A DNA stretch of 33,070 bases from the NCBI GenBank assembly GCA_017467705.1, contig JAFUSC010000168.1:1-33070 (forward strand). Direction: 5' to 3'. The DNA is from Prevotella sp. (lineage in GTDB: Bacteria > Bacteroidota > Bacteroidia > Bacteroidales > Bacteroidaceae). Numbering within the stretch: the stretch's first letter is position 1; the number at the start of each line of letters is the position of its first letter. The position numbers were made by a program, and so were the translations under genes. Positions 1 through 7,451 of this stretch are shown one piece after another. Below the pieces are notes generated by a model. That model did not search any database and was not told the origin of the DNA. It worked only from the letters and a program-made list of their open reading frames with translations.

Positions 1-1
1 C

Positions 2-547
2 GGCCGCTATCTGGCCAACCTGCCCGAGGGTGCCAAGAACCAGTATGCCATGGTGGGCTTCCGCGTAGGCAACACGTTGAGTGAGAACGGCACCGTGGCC
101 CGTGGCATCTGCTCGAAGGACGCAGCGGGCAACCTGACCACCGTGGTGGAGCGCACGGAGATTGTGCGTTGTGCTGCTGACGGCAGCAACGCCGGTGCAG
201 CCACGGAGGAGATCCGCTATAAGGACGAGGACGGCAAGTGGGTGGCCGTGGACGAGAAGACGCCCGTGTCGATGAACATGTGGGGCTTCACGCCTGACTA
301 CTTCGAGCACTCTGAGGCTTACTTCAAGGAGTTCCTCAGCGACCCGAAGAACATGGAGAACCTGAAGGCCGAGTTCTTCATCCCGCTGATGGTCAACAAG
401 CTCATCAACGAGAAGACCGCCACCGTGCAGGTGCTTGACACCACGTCGAAGTGGTTTGGCGTCACCTATGCCGCCGACCGCGAGGACACCGTGAAGCGCA
501 TCCAGCAGTTAGTTGACGACGGCACTTATCCGAATAAGCTGTTCTGA
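2..547 (+). CDS. sugar-nucleotide pyrophosphorylase-like protein, C-terminal part
   Basis: The reading frame is open from base 2 and ends at TGA 545-547, so the N-terminal part, which would hold the nucleotide-binding motif, lies outside the window. The visible 181 residues resemble the C-terminal half of the NDP-sugar pyrophosphorylase/nucleotidyltransferase proteins common in Bacteroidales, including the end DDGTYPNKLF and the segment WGFTPDYF. Family members transfer a nucleotide to a sugar phosphate and are cytoplasmic; the substrate cannot be told from this part. A cell-wall sugar role would fit the phosphoglucosamine mutase 2 kb downstream, but that is inference. The gene is followed at once by a repeat element. 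The family call is from memory of similar proteins and is moderately sure. Confidence 0.6.
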   Translation, partial: GRYLANLPEGAKNQYAMVGFRVGNTLSENGTVARGICSKDAAGNLTTVVERTEIVRCAADGSNAGAATEEIRYKDEDGKWVAVDEKTPVSMNMWGFTPDYFEHSEAYFKEFLSDPKNMENLKAEFFIPLMVNKLINEKTATVQVLDTTSKWFGVTYAADREDTVKRIQQLVDDGTYPNKLF

Positions 548-556
548 AATTATTAA

Positions 557-692
557 CAATTAGTAATTAGTAATGAGGAATGAGTAATTATGATTACCAT
601 GTAGGTTCAGTAATCATCTTCTAAAGCGTGAAGGACCTCCGCCTATAGAAGTAATCATAATTACTAATTCCTAATTACTAATTCCTAATTAA
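557..692. repeat. inverted heptamer arrays around a short core (element A)
   Basis: Five 7-nt units at 557-591 (caattag, taattag, taatgag, gaatgag, taattat) face five inverted units at 658-692 (taattac, taattcc and variants). The core between them is bounded by ATGATTAC and GTAATCAT. Its right end (639-662) is the exact reverse complement of 6614-6637 in element B. The element fills almost the whole gap between the first two genes. Confidence 0.85.
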
Positions 693-703
693 AAAATAAA
701 ACT

Positions 704-1738
704 ATGCTCAACAATATTCTCACTGCTGCTGAGGAACAGCTCCTTCGGCAGCTGATTGCCGATGCCACGAATATTGTGCTCTGCTGCCACATGAACCCCG
801 ACGGTGATGCGCTGGGGTCATGTCTCGGCTGGGCAGAATATTTGCGGTCGGTGGGGAAGGAGCCTGTTGTCATTGTGCCCGACCAGTACCCTGACTTCCT
901 GCAATGGCTGCCTAACTCGGAGAAGATGATCCGCTACGACAAGCATCGTGAACGCGCTGACCTCATCATCAAGACTGCCGACCTCATCTGCTGTCTCGAC
1001 TTCAATACGCTCAGCCGCACTGACCAGATGGCTGACGTGCTGGGTGCTTCGGCAGCCAAGAAAGTGCTCATTGACCATCACTTGGACCCCGACATCGACG
1101 CCGTGGTCTCGGTGTCGCATCCCGACATGTCGTCAACCAGCGAGCTGGTCTTTCGCATCGTCTGGCAGCTGGGTGCCTTCGGGCAGATGACCAAGCACTT
1201 CGCCGTGCCCATCTATTGCGGCATGATGACCGACACGGGCGGCTTCACCTATAACTCGTCGCAGGCTGACATCTACTTCATCATCAGTCAGCTGCTGACG
1301 AAAGGCATCAACAAGGACAAGATTTACCGTAACGTCTATCACAACTACAGCGAGAACCGGCTGCACCTGATGGGCTACGTGCTGTATAAGAAGCTGGTGG
1401 TTGACCCGCAGCGCCACGCCAGCTACTACACGTTGACCCGCGAGGAGATGCACCGCTTCCACTTCATGAAGGGCGACGCTGAGGGACTGGTCAACATGCC
1501 GTTGCAGATCAAGGGGCTGAAGCTCTCCGTCTCGCTGCGCGAAGACACCGAGAAACCCAATCTGGTGTGGGTGAGCCTGCGCTCCGTTGACCAGTTCCCG
1601 TGTAATCAGATGGCAGAGCAGTTCTTCAACGGCGGCGGTCATCTGAACGCATCGGGCGGACGCCTCTATTGTTCCATGAGCGAAGCCGTGGAGCGCACGA
1701 AACAGGCCATCCTGCACTTTGAAGCGATGTTAAAGTAG
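704..1738 (+). CDS. nrnA: DHH-family phosphoesterase, NrnA-like (oligoribonuclease / pAp phosphatase)
   Basis: The 344-residue protein has the full DHH/DHHA1 layout. Motif I is HMNPDGDALGS (H29, N31, D33, D35), motif II is CLDFN (D99), motif III is LIDHH (D124-H126), and the DHHA1 substrate-binding motif FNGGGHLNASGG lies near residue 308. NrnA enzymes hydrolyse 2-5 nt RNA oligomers to mononucleotides and dephosphorylate 3'-phosphoadenosine 5'-phosphate, using Mn2+ in the cytoplasm. The length is normal for the family. The ATG at 704 lies in an A/T-rich stretch without a clear Shine-Dalgarno, as is usual in Bacteroidetes. The gene follows repeat element A, and a promoter-like site lies just after its stop, so it is probably transcribed separately from the next gene. 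Confidence 0.88.
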   Translation: MLNNILTAAEEQLLRQLIADATNIVLCCHMNPDGDALGSCLGWAEYLRSVGKEPVVIVPDQYPDFLQWLPNSEKMIRYDKHRERADLIIKTADLICCLDFNTLSRTDQMADVLGASAAKKVLIDHHLDPDIDAVVSVSHPDMSSTSELVFRIVWQLGAFGQMTKHFAVPIYCGMMTDTGGFTYNSSQADIYFIISQLLTKGINKDKIYRNVYHNYSENRLHLMGYVLYKKLVVDPQRHASYYTLTREEMHRFHFMKGDAEGLVNMPLQIKGLKLSVSLREDTEKPNLVWVSLRSVDQFPCNQMAEQFFNGGGHLNASGGRLYCSMSEAVERTKQAILHFEAMLK

Positions 1739-1769
1739 TATTTTTGTTTTTTTATAGGTGTTCGTGATG

Positions 1770-1797
1770 TTTGGTTCATCATTTTTTCGTACCTTTG
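1770..1797 (+). promoter_or_regulatory. Bacteroidetes-type promoter for the DUF4827 gene
   Basis: The -7 box TACCTTTG (1790-1797) fits the TAnnTTTG consensus. A TTTG at 1770-1773 may be the -33 box, but the 16-nt spacing is shorter than the usual 19-21. The site lies 31 nt before the ATG at 1829. Confidence 0.6.
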
Positions 1798-1828
1798 CAG
1801 CGTTTTAATAGAAAAAAGTAGTGAGAAC

Positions 1829-2455
1829 ATGAAGAAATCAGCATACGCACTGGTGGCACTGTTGGCGCTTGTCTTGTTTGCCAGTTGCAACAACTACGAG
1901 ACTTACGGCGACCTGAAGAAGAAAGAGCGTGCAGCCATCAGCCAGTTCATCATTGACAAAAGCATCAATGTCATCAGCGAGGCGCAGTTCAATTCGCAAG
2001 GACAGACGACTGACGTCAGCAAGAACGAGTTTGCCTATCTGGAAAAGAGCGGCATCTACATGCAGATTGTCCGCAAGGGCTGTGGAAACATGCTGGAAGA
2101 GAGCAAGACGGTCAACGTCATCTGCCGCTTCTCTGAGTTCAACATCCTGACTGACAGCATGCAGGTGCGCAACGACCTCAACCCGCGCATCTACGACACG
2201 ATGAGCGTTAGGCGTACCGGCAGCACCTTCACCGCTTCGTTCCTTTCAGGCATGATGATGTCGGCCTATGGCAGCTCGTCGGTTCCGGCGGGATGGCTCG
2301 TGCCGTTGCTCTATATCAACGTCGGGCGTCCGGTCAATGAGGGTGATGAAATAGCAAAGGTCAACCTCATTGTGCCCCACACGCAGGGACAGGCCTACGC
2401 CAACAGCAGCGTCTATCCGTGCTACTACACCATTACATACGAAAGAGAACCCTAA
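1829..2455 (+). CDS. DUF4827 family lipoprotein
   Basis: The 208-residue protein has a lipoprotein signal: MKK, a hydrophobic stretch, and the lipobox LFASC with Cys20 as the lipidation site. The mature start NNYETYGDLKKKERAAISQFI resembles Bacteroidales DUF4827 proteins, whose biochemical role is not established. The rest is mixed alpha/beta with no visible catalytic motif; a peptidyl-prolyl isomerase-like fold has been suspected by analogy, but nothing here proves it. It is probably anchored in the envelope. It precedes the phosphoglucosamine mutase gene by only 15 nt, so the two are probably co-transcribed from the promoter at 1770-1797. Confidence 0.75.
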   Translation: MKKSAYALVALLALVLFASCNNYETYGDLKKKERAAISQFIIDKSINVISEAQFNSQGQTTDVSKNEFAYLEKSGIYMQIVRKGCGNMLEESKTVNVICRFSEFNILTDSMQVRNDLNPRIYDTMSVRRTGSTFTASFLSGMMMSAYGSSSVPAGWLVPLLYINVGRPVNEGDEIAKVNLIVPHTQGQAYANSSVYPCYYTITYEREP

Positions 2456-2470
2456 TTTATCATCAGGCTT

Positions 2471-3952
2471 ATGACACTGATTAAATCCATTTCGGGCATC
2501 CGTGGCACCATCGGAGGGCCTACGGGCGATACGCTCAATCCGTTAGATATCGTTAAGTTCACCTCAGCATACGCGACGTTTATCGCGGCGAAGTCCGGGA
2601 AGCCCGGCAAAATCATCGTGGGCCGTGACGCACGCATCTCGGGTGAGATGGTGAAGAACGTGGTGTGCGGTACGCTGATGGGCATGGGCTTCGATGTCAT
2701 CAACATCGGCCTGGCAACGACGCCGACAACGGAACTGGCCGTTCGCATGAGCGGTGCCGACGGTGGCATCATCATCACCGCCAGCCATAACCCCCGCCAG
2801 TGGAACGCCCTGAAGCTGCTCAACAGCGAGGGCGAGTTCCTGACTGCTGCCGACGGTGCCGAAGTGCTCAGCATTGCCGAGCGCGAGGCGTTCACGTATG
2901 CTGATGTGGATGCGTTAGGCCACTACACGGAAGATGACAGCTTCGACGAGCGTCACATCCAGAGCGTGCTTGACCTGCGGCTGGTGGACGTGGAGGCTAT
3001 CAAGAAGGCACACTTCCGCGTGTGCGTTGACTCCATCAACTCTGTGGGCGGCATCATCCTGCCGAAGTTGCTCGACCGTTTAGGCGTGACTTATAAGGTG
3101 CTCAACGGCGTGGCCAACGGCGACTTTGCCCATAATCCCGAACCGCTGGAGAAGAATCTGGGCGGCATCATGGGCGAATTGCGTGGTGGTGGCTATGACT
3201 TAGGCATCGTGGTTGACCCCGACGTGGATCGTCTGGCCTTCATCTGCGAGGATGGTCGCATGTTCGGCGAGGAGTACACACTGGTCAGCGTGGCCGACTA
3301 TGTGTTGTCTGGCCTTTCTAGTAATTCTAGTAGTTCTAGCCTTTCTAGTCTTTCTAGTAGTTCTAGTAGTTCTAGCAATTCTAGCAAGCTTACCACCGTC
3401 TCCAACCTCTCTTCCACCCGTGCTTTGCGCGACGTGACCGCGAAACATGGCGGCGCCTACTATGCTTCGGCCGTGGGTGAGGTGAACGTAACGACGAAGA
3501 TGAAGGAGGTCGGAGCCGTCATCGGTGGCGAAGGCAATGGCGGTGTCATCTATCCTGAGAGCCATTATGGACGTGACGCACTGGTGGGCATAGCCCTCTT
3601 CCTGTCCAACTTGGCCCACAAGGGTTGCAAGGTGAGCGAGCTGCGTGCCACATATCCCAATTATTTCATGGCCAAGAACCGCATGGACCTGACGCCCGAC
3701 ACCGACGTGGATGCCATCTTAGCCAAGATTAAGAAGCAGTACGAGGGTGCCGAGGACAGCACGACCGGGACGCGCGTGCAGGTCACCGACATCGACGGCG
3801 TGAAGATTGACTTCGCCGATAAGTGGGTACATCTGCGCAAGTCGAACACCGAACCCATCATCCGCATCTATACGGAGGCTTCCACGATAGACGAAGCCGA
3901 TGCCCTTGGCAACCAGATCATCGGCATCATTGAGGGCATGATGAAGAATTAA
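2471..3952 (+). CDS. glmM: phosphoglucosamine mutase with an in-frame repeat insertion
   Basis: The 493-residue enzyme is an alpha-D-phosphohexomutase. Visible motifs are the phosphoserine loop TASHNPRQWN (Ser105), the metal loop DPDVDR (D249, D251, D253), the sugar-specificity loop GEGNGG (353-358) and the C-terminal phosphate loop RKSNTEPIIRIY. GlmM interconverts glucosamine-6-phosphate and glucosamine-1-phosphate for UDP-GlcNAc, peptidoglycan and LPS synthesis; a phosphomannomutase cannot be fully excluded from sequence alone. Between ADYVLS and TVSNLSSTRALRD there is a Ser-rich stretch at residues about 281-307, encoded by eight 9-nt repeats. It lies in a loop before a conserved segment, so the enzyme is probably still active. 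The gene converges on the gene at 3970, 17 nt away. Confidence 0.85.
   Translation: MTLIKSISGIRGTIGGPTGDTLNPLDIVKFTSAYATFIAAKSGKPGKIIVGRDARISGEMVKNVVCGTLMGMGFDVINIGLATTPTTELAVRMSGADGGIIITASHNPRQWNALKLLNSEGEFLTAADGAEVLSIAEREAFTYADVDALGHYTEDDSFDERHIQSVLDLRLVDVEAIKKAHFRVCVDSINSVGGIILPKLLDRLGVTYKVLNGVANGDFAHNPEPLEKNLGGIMGELRGGGYDLGIVVDPDVDRLAFICEDGRMFGEEYTLVSVADYVLSGLSSNSSSSSLSSLSSSSSSSSNSSKLTTVSNLSSTRALRDVTAKHGGAYYASAVGEVNVTTKMKEVGAVIGGEGNGGVIYPESHYGRDALVGIALFLSNLAHKGCKVSELRATYPNYFMAKNRMDLTPDTDVDAILAKIKKQYEGAEDSTTGTRVQVTDIDGVKIDFADKWVHLRKSNTEPIIRIYTEASTIDEADALGNQIIGIIEGMMKN
3313..3384 (+). repeat. nonamer array NNNttCTAG inside glmM
   Basis: Eight perfect-period 9-nt units, each ending in TTCTAG, give 72 nt and 24 in-frame codons read as Ser-Ser-Leu/Asn. 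The same unit type occurs 13 times at 4408-4524. The third to sixth and last three positions are fixed while the first positions vary. Confidence 0.93.
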
Positions 3953-3969
3953 ACTGCCATATTTTTGTA

Positions 3970-4383
3970 TCACAGCAGTTTCACCATCATGTCGGCCATT
4001 TTGTCGATGTAGGAGTCAAGTGAGTCCATCATGCGGTTCTTGTTCTGCATGTCGAGCTCGGTCTTGACATCCATGTCGACTACCTTATCGAGGATGCGCG
4101 ACATGAGGTCGTTGACGCGGTCAAGCTGCTTACTGACGATGGGCGCACTGATCTTGTATTGCTCCAGGTCGTTGTCAAGTTTGGCCACGTAAGCGTTGAA
4201 CTGCACGTCCATCTGGTGCATGTCGTGCTCCAGCTGCTTCCACGTGGTGACACCGTTCAGGATGGTGCTGCCGATGCTTTGGATGTTGTTGAGGCTCTCT
4301 GTGGTAGCACTCAGTTCGGGAATGGCCTCCACGCTGATGGGGATGATGTCAGTGATGTCAGGCTTCTTCTTGTTCTCTTCCAT
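3970..4383 (-). CDS. small helical protein of unknown function
   Basis: I do not recognise this 137-residue protein. It has no signal peptide or membrane segment and is predicted by eye to be mostly helical, with heptad-like stretches from about residue 45 to the end and repeated acidic/Met residues (VVDMDVKTELDMQNKNRMMDS). The N-terminus is charged and contains DITDIIPISVEAIP. It is the last gene of a minus-strand group with the DUF4112 membrane protein and a coiled-coil membrane protein, so it may be their cytoplasmic partner; this is inference. The start ATG is preceded by AAAGGAACT, an acceptable ribosome site. A 140-nt spacer filled by a 9-nt repeat array separates it from the gene upstream. 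Confidence 0.75.
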   Translation of the reverse strand: MEENKKKPDITDIIPISVEAIPELSATTESLNNIQSIGSTILNGVTTWKQLEHDMHQMDVQFNAYVAKLDNDLEQYKISAPIVSKQLDRVNDLMSRILDKVVDMDVKTELDMQNKNRMMDSLDSYIDKMADMMVKLL

Positions 4384-4407
4384 AGTTCCTTTATTGGTTT
4401 TTAGTTT

Positions 4408-4524
4408 TCTTTCTAGTTGTGCTAGGCTTTCTAGAGATTCTAGATGTTCTAGCCTTTCTAGATATACTAGATGTTCTAGATATACTAGTCATACTAGCCA
4501 TTCTAGTCTTTCTAGAGATTCTAG
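4408..4524. repeat. intergenic nonamer array NNNttCTAG
   Basis: Thirteen CTAG tetramers end at exact 9-nt intervals from 4416 to 4524. Most units end in TTCTAG or TACTAG. The array fills the gap between two co-directional genes and touches the last stop codon of the upstream frame (4525-4527). Confidence 0.93.
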
Positions 4525-4668
4525 CTATATCTTAATATGGTTGTACTTCTCGGCGATGACGCTTTCGCGGCGTTTGATGTCGGCCAGCATCTTCTCGTAG
4601 CGTTCCTCTTCTTTCAGATAGGGCAGGTTCTCGGTGACGGGCAGCACGGTGAACGGCACGCTGATGCT
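4525..4668 (-). pseudogene. untranslated in-frame tail of the 4669-6021 gene
   Basis: Directly beyond the TAA at 4669-4671 the same frame stays open for 47 more codons to TAG 4525-4527. The translation looks like real protein: SISVPFTVLPV completes the hydrophobic stretch begun before the stop, followed by NLPYLKEEERYEKMLADIKRRE, a charged helix. This shows the TAA interrupts an ancestral longer gene, unless the base is a sequence error or the stop is read through. Confidence 0.75.
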
Positions 4669-6021
4669 TTAGATGATGGCCAGCAGGGTGAAGATGATAC
4701 CGTCGGTCTGCCATATCAGCACGGCCAGCAACAGCAGCACGGCGACATAGACGGCCACGATGGCAAAGTCTTTCTTGCCGAATCCCTTGGGCTTCGGCAT
4801 GTGCGTGTCGTCAATCAGTCGCACACAGTCGTTGTAGTAGTCGTTCTTTTCCAGAATGTGCTGGATGGGGATGCTCACCTGCGTGTCGTCGGGGTCAGTG
4901 CTGACGACGCTTTTCCGGTTCTCCTGATAGGCCAGCTTGAGCAGCGGTTCGCTGGCGTTCGTCGTGTTCAGCAGGTCCACGCCGACGTAGGTGCGCAGCA
5001 TGTAGGGCTCACTGAACATCAGGTAGACGGGGTAGGGGTAGCTTGTCCGCGGCGTACGGATGTAGTCCAGCAGCATGTCGTCCCAGTCCGTGCCGTCGTC
5101 GTTGGTCACAGAGAGTCGCTTCGGCCACGTCATCAGTTCGCCGTCAATGAGCCGGTTGATGTCCGGTCGCTGCAGTGAAGAGTTCTGCTGGCCGTGCTGC
5201 CACGCCTGCATTTCGGCCACGACGTAGTCGAGAATGTCCGACAGGTAGCGCGTCTTGATGGTCAGCACGAAGTCGCGGCGGAAGGAGTCAATCTTCTGTT
5301 CGCGCAGCGGGTCGTCAATGTCAATCTCCTGTTCAAACTCTTTCAGGTAGAGCTGCTGCATGCGCGTGGTGATGTTCTCCTTGAACGAGTCGCGCAGGCG
5401 TTCTATGTTCTCCAGTCTCACCTGTGCAATCTCGCGCTTCTTCTCCAGCAGTTTTTCCAGCTGTTCCTGTTTCTTCTGCTGCACCATGCGTTGCCGGTAG
5501 CTGTCGAACACGTAGGCTGCCAGTCCCAGTGCGGCACCCGATGCGCTGACTGCCAGTGCCGTTTTCGACCGTCCGTGATATTTGCTGCCGCGTTGTTTCA
5601 TCAGGCGGATGCCCTCCTTGATGAGGTTTCCCGAGAGCTTGGTAAACTGTTTCTTGATGTCGAGCATCGAACCTGACACGTAAGCCACCTCCGTCAGAAT
5701 CTCGTCCACCGTGGCTTCGTACTGCGACACTTCGTTCAGCAGCCGTTCATAAGGTGACGTGGTGTCGTCGTTCAGCTGCTTGTTGTAGTCCAGACTGATG
5801 TTCTTGCCCTTCATGAGCGGCGTCTTGCGAATGGGTACGATGTCGGTTCCGCCAGCTTCACGCACGATTTCGCTGTTGATCTCCAAGGCGCGTTCCAGTC
5901 TGATGCCCAGCTGTTGGCGCAGCTGGCTCAGCTGGTCATACTCCGCGTTGGGCAGGTTGTTGCCGTACTTGTTGTGCAGCTCCAAGTAGCGGGCGGCGTA
6001 TTTCTTCTCGTTCCTGTTCAT
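4669..6021 (-). CDS. coiled-coil membrane protein, truncated by an in-frame stop
   Basis: This 450-residue protein is not a family I recognise. The start MNRNEKKYAARYLEL at 6021 is chosen because AAAGAGGAGG lies just upstream; the open frame beyond it overlaps the preceding gene and looks non-coding. In order there is a charged helical region, a membrane segment (TALAVSASGAALGLAAYVF, about residues 157-175), a long Lys/Glu/Gln coiled coil, a mixed domain with TWPKRLSVTNDDGTDWDD, and a C-terminal membrane segment (IVAVYVAVLLLLAVLIW). The TAA falls within a second hydrophobic stretch of a likely hairpin, and coding sequence continues in the same frame to 4525. It is the middle gene of an operon with the DUF4112 protein 19 nt upstream. 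Confidence 0.75.
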   Translation of the reverse strand: MNRNEKKYAARYLELHNKYGNNLPNAEYDQLSQLRQQLGIRLERALEINSEIVREAGGTDIVPIRKTPLMKGKNISLDYNKQLNDDTTSPYERLLNEVSQYEATVDEILTEVAYVSGSMLDIKKQFTKLSGNLIKEGIRLMKQRGSKYHGRSKTALAVSASGAALGLAAYVFDSYRQRMVQQKKQEQLEKLLEKKREIAQVRLENIERLRDSFKENITTRMQQLYLKEFEQEIDIDDPLREQKIDSFRRDFVLTIKTRYLSDILDYVVAEMQAWQHGQQNSSLQRPDINRLIDGELMTWPKRLSVTNDDGTDWDDMLLDYIRTPRTSYPYPVYLMFSEPYMLRTYVGVDLLNTTNASEPLLKLAYQENRKSVVSTDPDDTQVSIPIQHILEKNDYYNDCVRLIDDTHMPKPKGFGKKDFAIVAVYVAVLLLLAVLIWQTDGIIFTLLAII

Positions 6022-6040
6022 GACATCCTCCTCTTTTCTT

Positions 6041-6574
6041 TTAATAATAATAGTGGTAGGGCACCACCAGCTTGGCGGCTTCGGCAGAGAACAGACTGAT
6101 GAACCATGCGAGGGCCTGAGCCGTGAGCCATACCAACCGGAAGAGCAGCACGATGATGATGATGAGCACAATGATCATCACCACTGATTGCACGGCCTTA
6201 CGGTTTACTTCGTGTATGATTTTCTTGTCGCCGTCGACGAAACCGTTGATGAGCAGCAGGTTCTGGCGGTTTGACTTGTGCAGGAAGTCGAGCACGTCGC
6301 CGATGAAGCAGGGAATGAGTCCGATGGCTATGTCGCGCAGCGTGTTGTTGACGATGGCCAGCGCCAAGGGAATGGAGCGGACATGAACCAGCGCGAACCA
6401 GACGAAGAGCAGTGAGAACAACGCCGTGATGACGTCGCCGATGCCCATGGGCAACGTCAGGCCCAGAATGGCGTCAACGTAGAAACGGTCCATCCACGTG
6501 GCAATGCGCTGCATCGCCCAGTAGGATGAGCTGTTCTTCAGTCGCTCTTTGGCTTTTGTCTTCTCGCGGGGCAT
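6041..6574 (-). CDS. DUF4112 family membrane protein
   Basis: The 177-residue protein matches DUF4112 in its features: a short basic N-terminus, then ATWMDRFYVDAILGLTLPMGIGDVITALFSL, which resembles the family's LD...IPG-like start and GIGD motif. Membrane segments follow (VITALFSLLFVWFALVHV, SVVMIIVLIIIIVLLFRLVWL, and a weaker one near IAIGLIPCFIGDVLDFL). The molecular role of DUF4112 is not known to me. The end KLVVPYHYYY is Tyr-rich. It is the first gene of the three-gene minus-strand group and follows repeat element B, which occupies the upstream region where a promoter would be expected. Confidence 0.8.
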   Translation of the reverse strand: MPREKTKAKERLKNSSSYWAMQRIATWMDRFYVDAILGLTLPMGIGDVITALFSLLFVWFALVHVRSIPLALAIVNNTLRDIAIGLIPCFIGDVLDFLHKSNRQNLLLINGFVDGDKKIIHEVNRKAVQSVVMIIVLIIIIVLLFRLVWLTAQALAWFISLFSAEAAKLVVPYHYYY

Positions 6575-6584
6575 TGGTTCTTTT

Positions 6585-6770
6585 AAATTAGAAATGAGAA
6601 ATTAGAAATGAGAAATTATGATTACTTCTATAGGCGGTGTATCTTTTTCCTGTGTCTGTCCACTGTATATTTTCCCTACATTCGAAAGTCATGATTGGGC
6701 TTGCACGGTAATCATAATTCTTAATTCTTCATTCTTAATTCTTAATTCTCAATTTTCAATTTTCAATTTT
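6585..6770. repeat. inverted heptamer arrays around a core (element B)
   Basis: Five units at 6585-6619 (aaattag, aaatgag alternating) face eight inverted units at 6714-6769 (ttaattc, tcaattt). The core carries ATGATTAC at the left and GTAATCAT at the right. Its left 24 nt (6614-6637) equal the reverse complement of 639-662 in element A, so the two cores are related but inverted. The right array abuts the stop codon of the barrel gene at 6771. Confidence 0.87.
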
Positions 6771-7424
6771 TTAGAAGTTCACGCCGACGTTGATGTAGAG
6801 GCAGCCGTTGTGGGCTGAGTCGAACGTGTCGTTGCTGATGTTGGTCAGTCCGAGGTCGTAGGCTATTTCGGCGTAGAGCACGTCATACTGACCGCCGCAG
6901 CCGAAGCGCAGACCACCGTCGAAGCGTCCGAAATACTCATCGTCGAACGAGCTGAACGAAGCCCGCTCACCGTAGTCCTTCACCTTACCGCCCACGCCGC
7001 AGGCCAGATAGCCGCCGAGGAAGGGCTGCACGGAAAAGTCGCCGTCAATGTCGTAGATGTACTTGATGACGATGGGCAGTTCAATGTAGTTCAGGTCATA
7101 CGTAAACTTCTTGTGGTCGTGGGTGCCCTTGCCGCCTTTCTCCACGAAGTCGAGCCCAGCCTCAATGTAGACGGGCGACGTGGGAACCAGCTGGAAACCT
7201 GCTGCGACGCCGATGTTCAGTCCGGCCTGCATGCTGCCGCCGTCCAGCTGCGTGTCGTCAGAGTGTACGGCTGCCAGTCCTAAGCCCAGACGCAGACCGT
7301 AGTAGGTGGCGTTTTGATGGTTGTTGTGACGTATGGTCTCCACGCGGGTGCCGTGGAGCGGACGTTGTGCTAAAGCGGGCAGTGTCAGGGCAACTGCCAA
7401 CAGGGTAAACAGAATTTTCTTCAT
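6771..7424 (-). CDS. outer-membrane beta-barrel protein, PorT-like
   Basis: The 217-residue protein has a cleavable signal peptide (MKKILFTLLAVALTLPALAQ). After it come alternating amphipathic strands rich in Gly and aromatic residues, for example YYGLRLGLGLAAV, LNYIELPIVIKYIY and FGCGGQYDVLYAEIAYDLG. It ends in INVGVNF with a C-terminal Phe, as expected for a barrel handled by the Bam complex. This is the PorT/outer-membrane beta-barrel (PF13568) type seen in many Bacteroidetes; the specific role is unknown. It starts 27 nt after the dsbD stop and is probably in the same transcript. Its TAA stop directly follows the repeat array of element B. Confidence 0.75.
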   Translation of the reverse strand: MKKILFTLLAVALTLPALAQRPLHGTRVETIRHNNHQNATYYGLRLGLGLAAVHSDDTQLDGGSMQAGLNIGVAAGFQLVPTSPVYIEAGLDFVEKGGKGTHDHKKFTYDLNYIELPIVIKYIYDIDGDFSVQPFLGGYLACGVGGKVKDYGERASFSSFDDEYFGRFDGGLRFGCGGQYDVLYAEIAYDLGLTNISNDTFDSAHNGCLYINVGVNF

Positions 7425-7451
7425 TGTTCGTGTTATTTGTTTTCTTGTTTT

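Noticed and set aside
3951..3981. Small hairpin between glmM and the convergent gene as a terminator
   Set aside because: Stem of only 7 bp (aaactgc/gcagttt) with a long loop holding the T-run; too weak to claim.
4532..4714. Short minus-strand open frame with a start codon
   Set aside because: It is out of frame with the plausible tail of the 4669-6021 gene and has an Arg/His-rich shadow composition.
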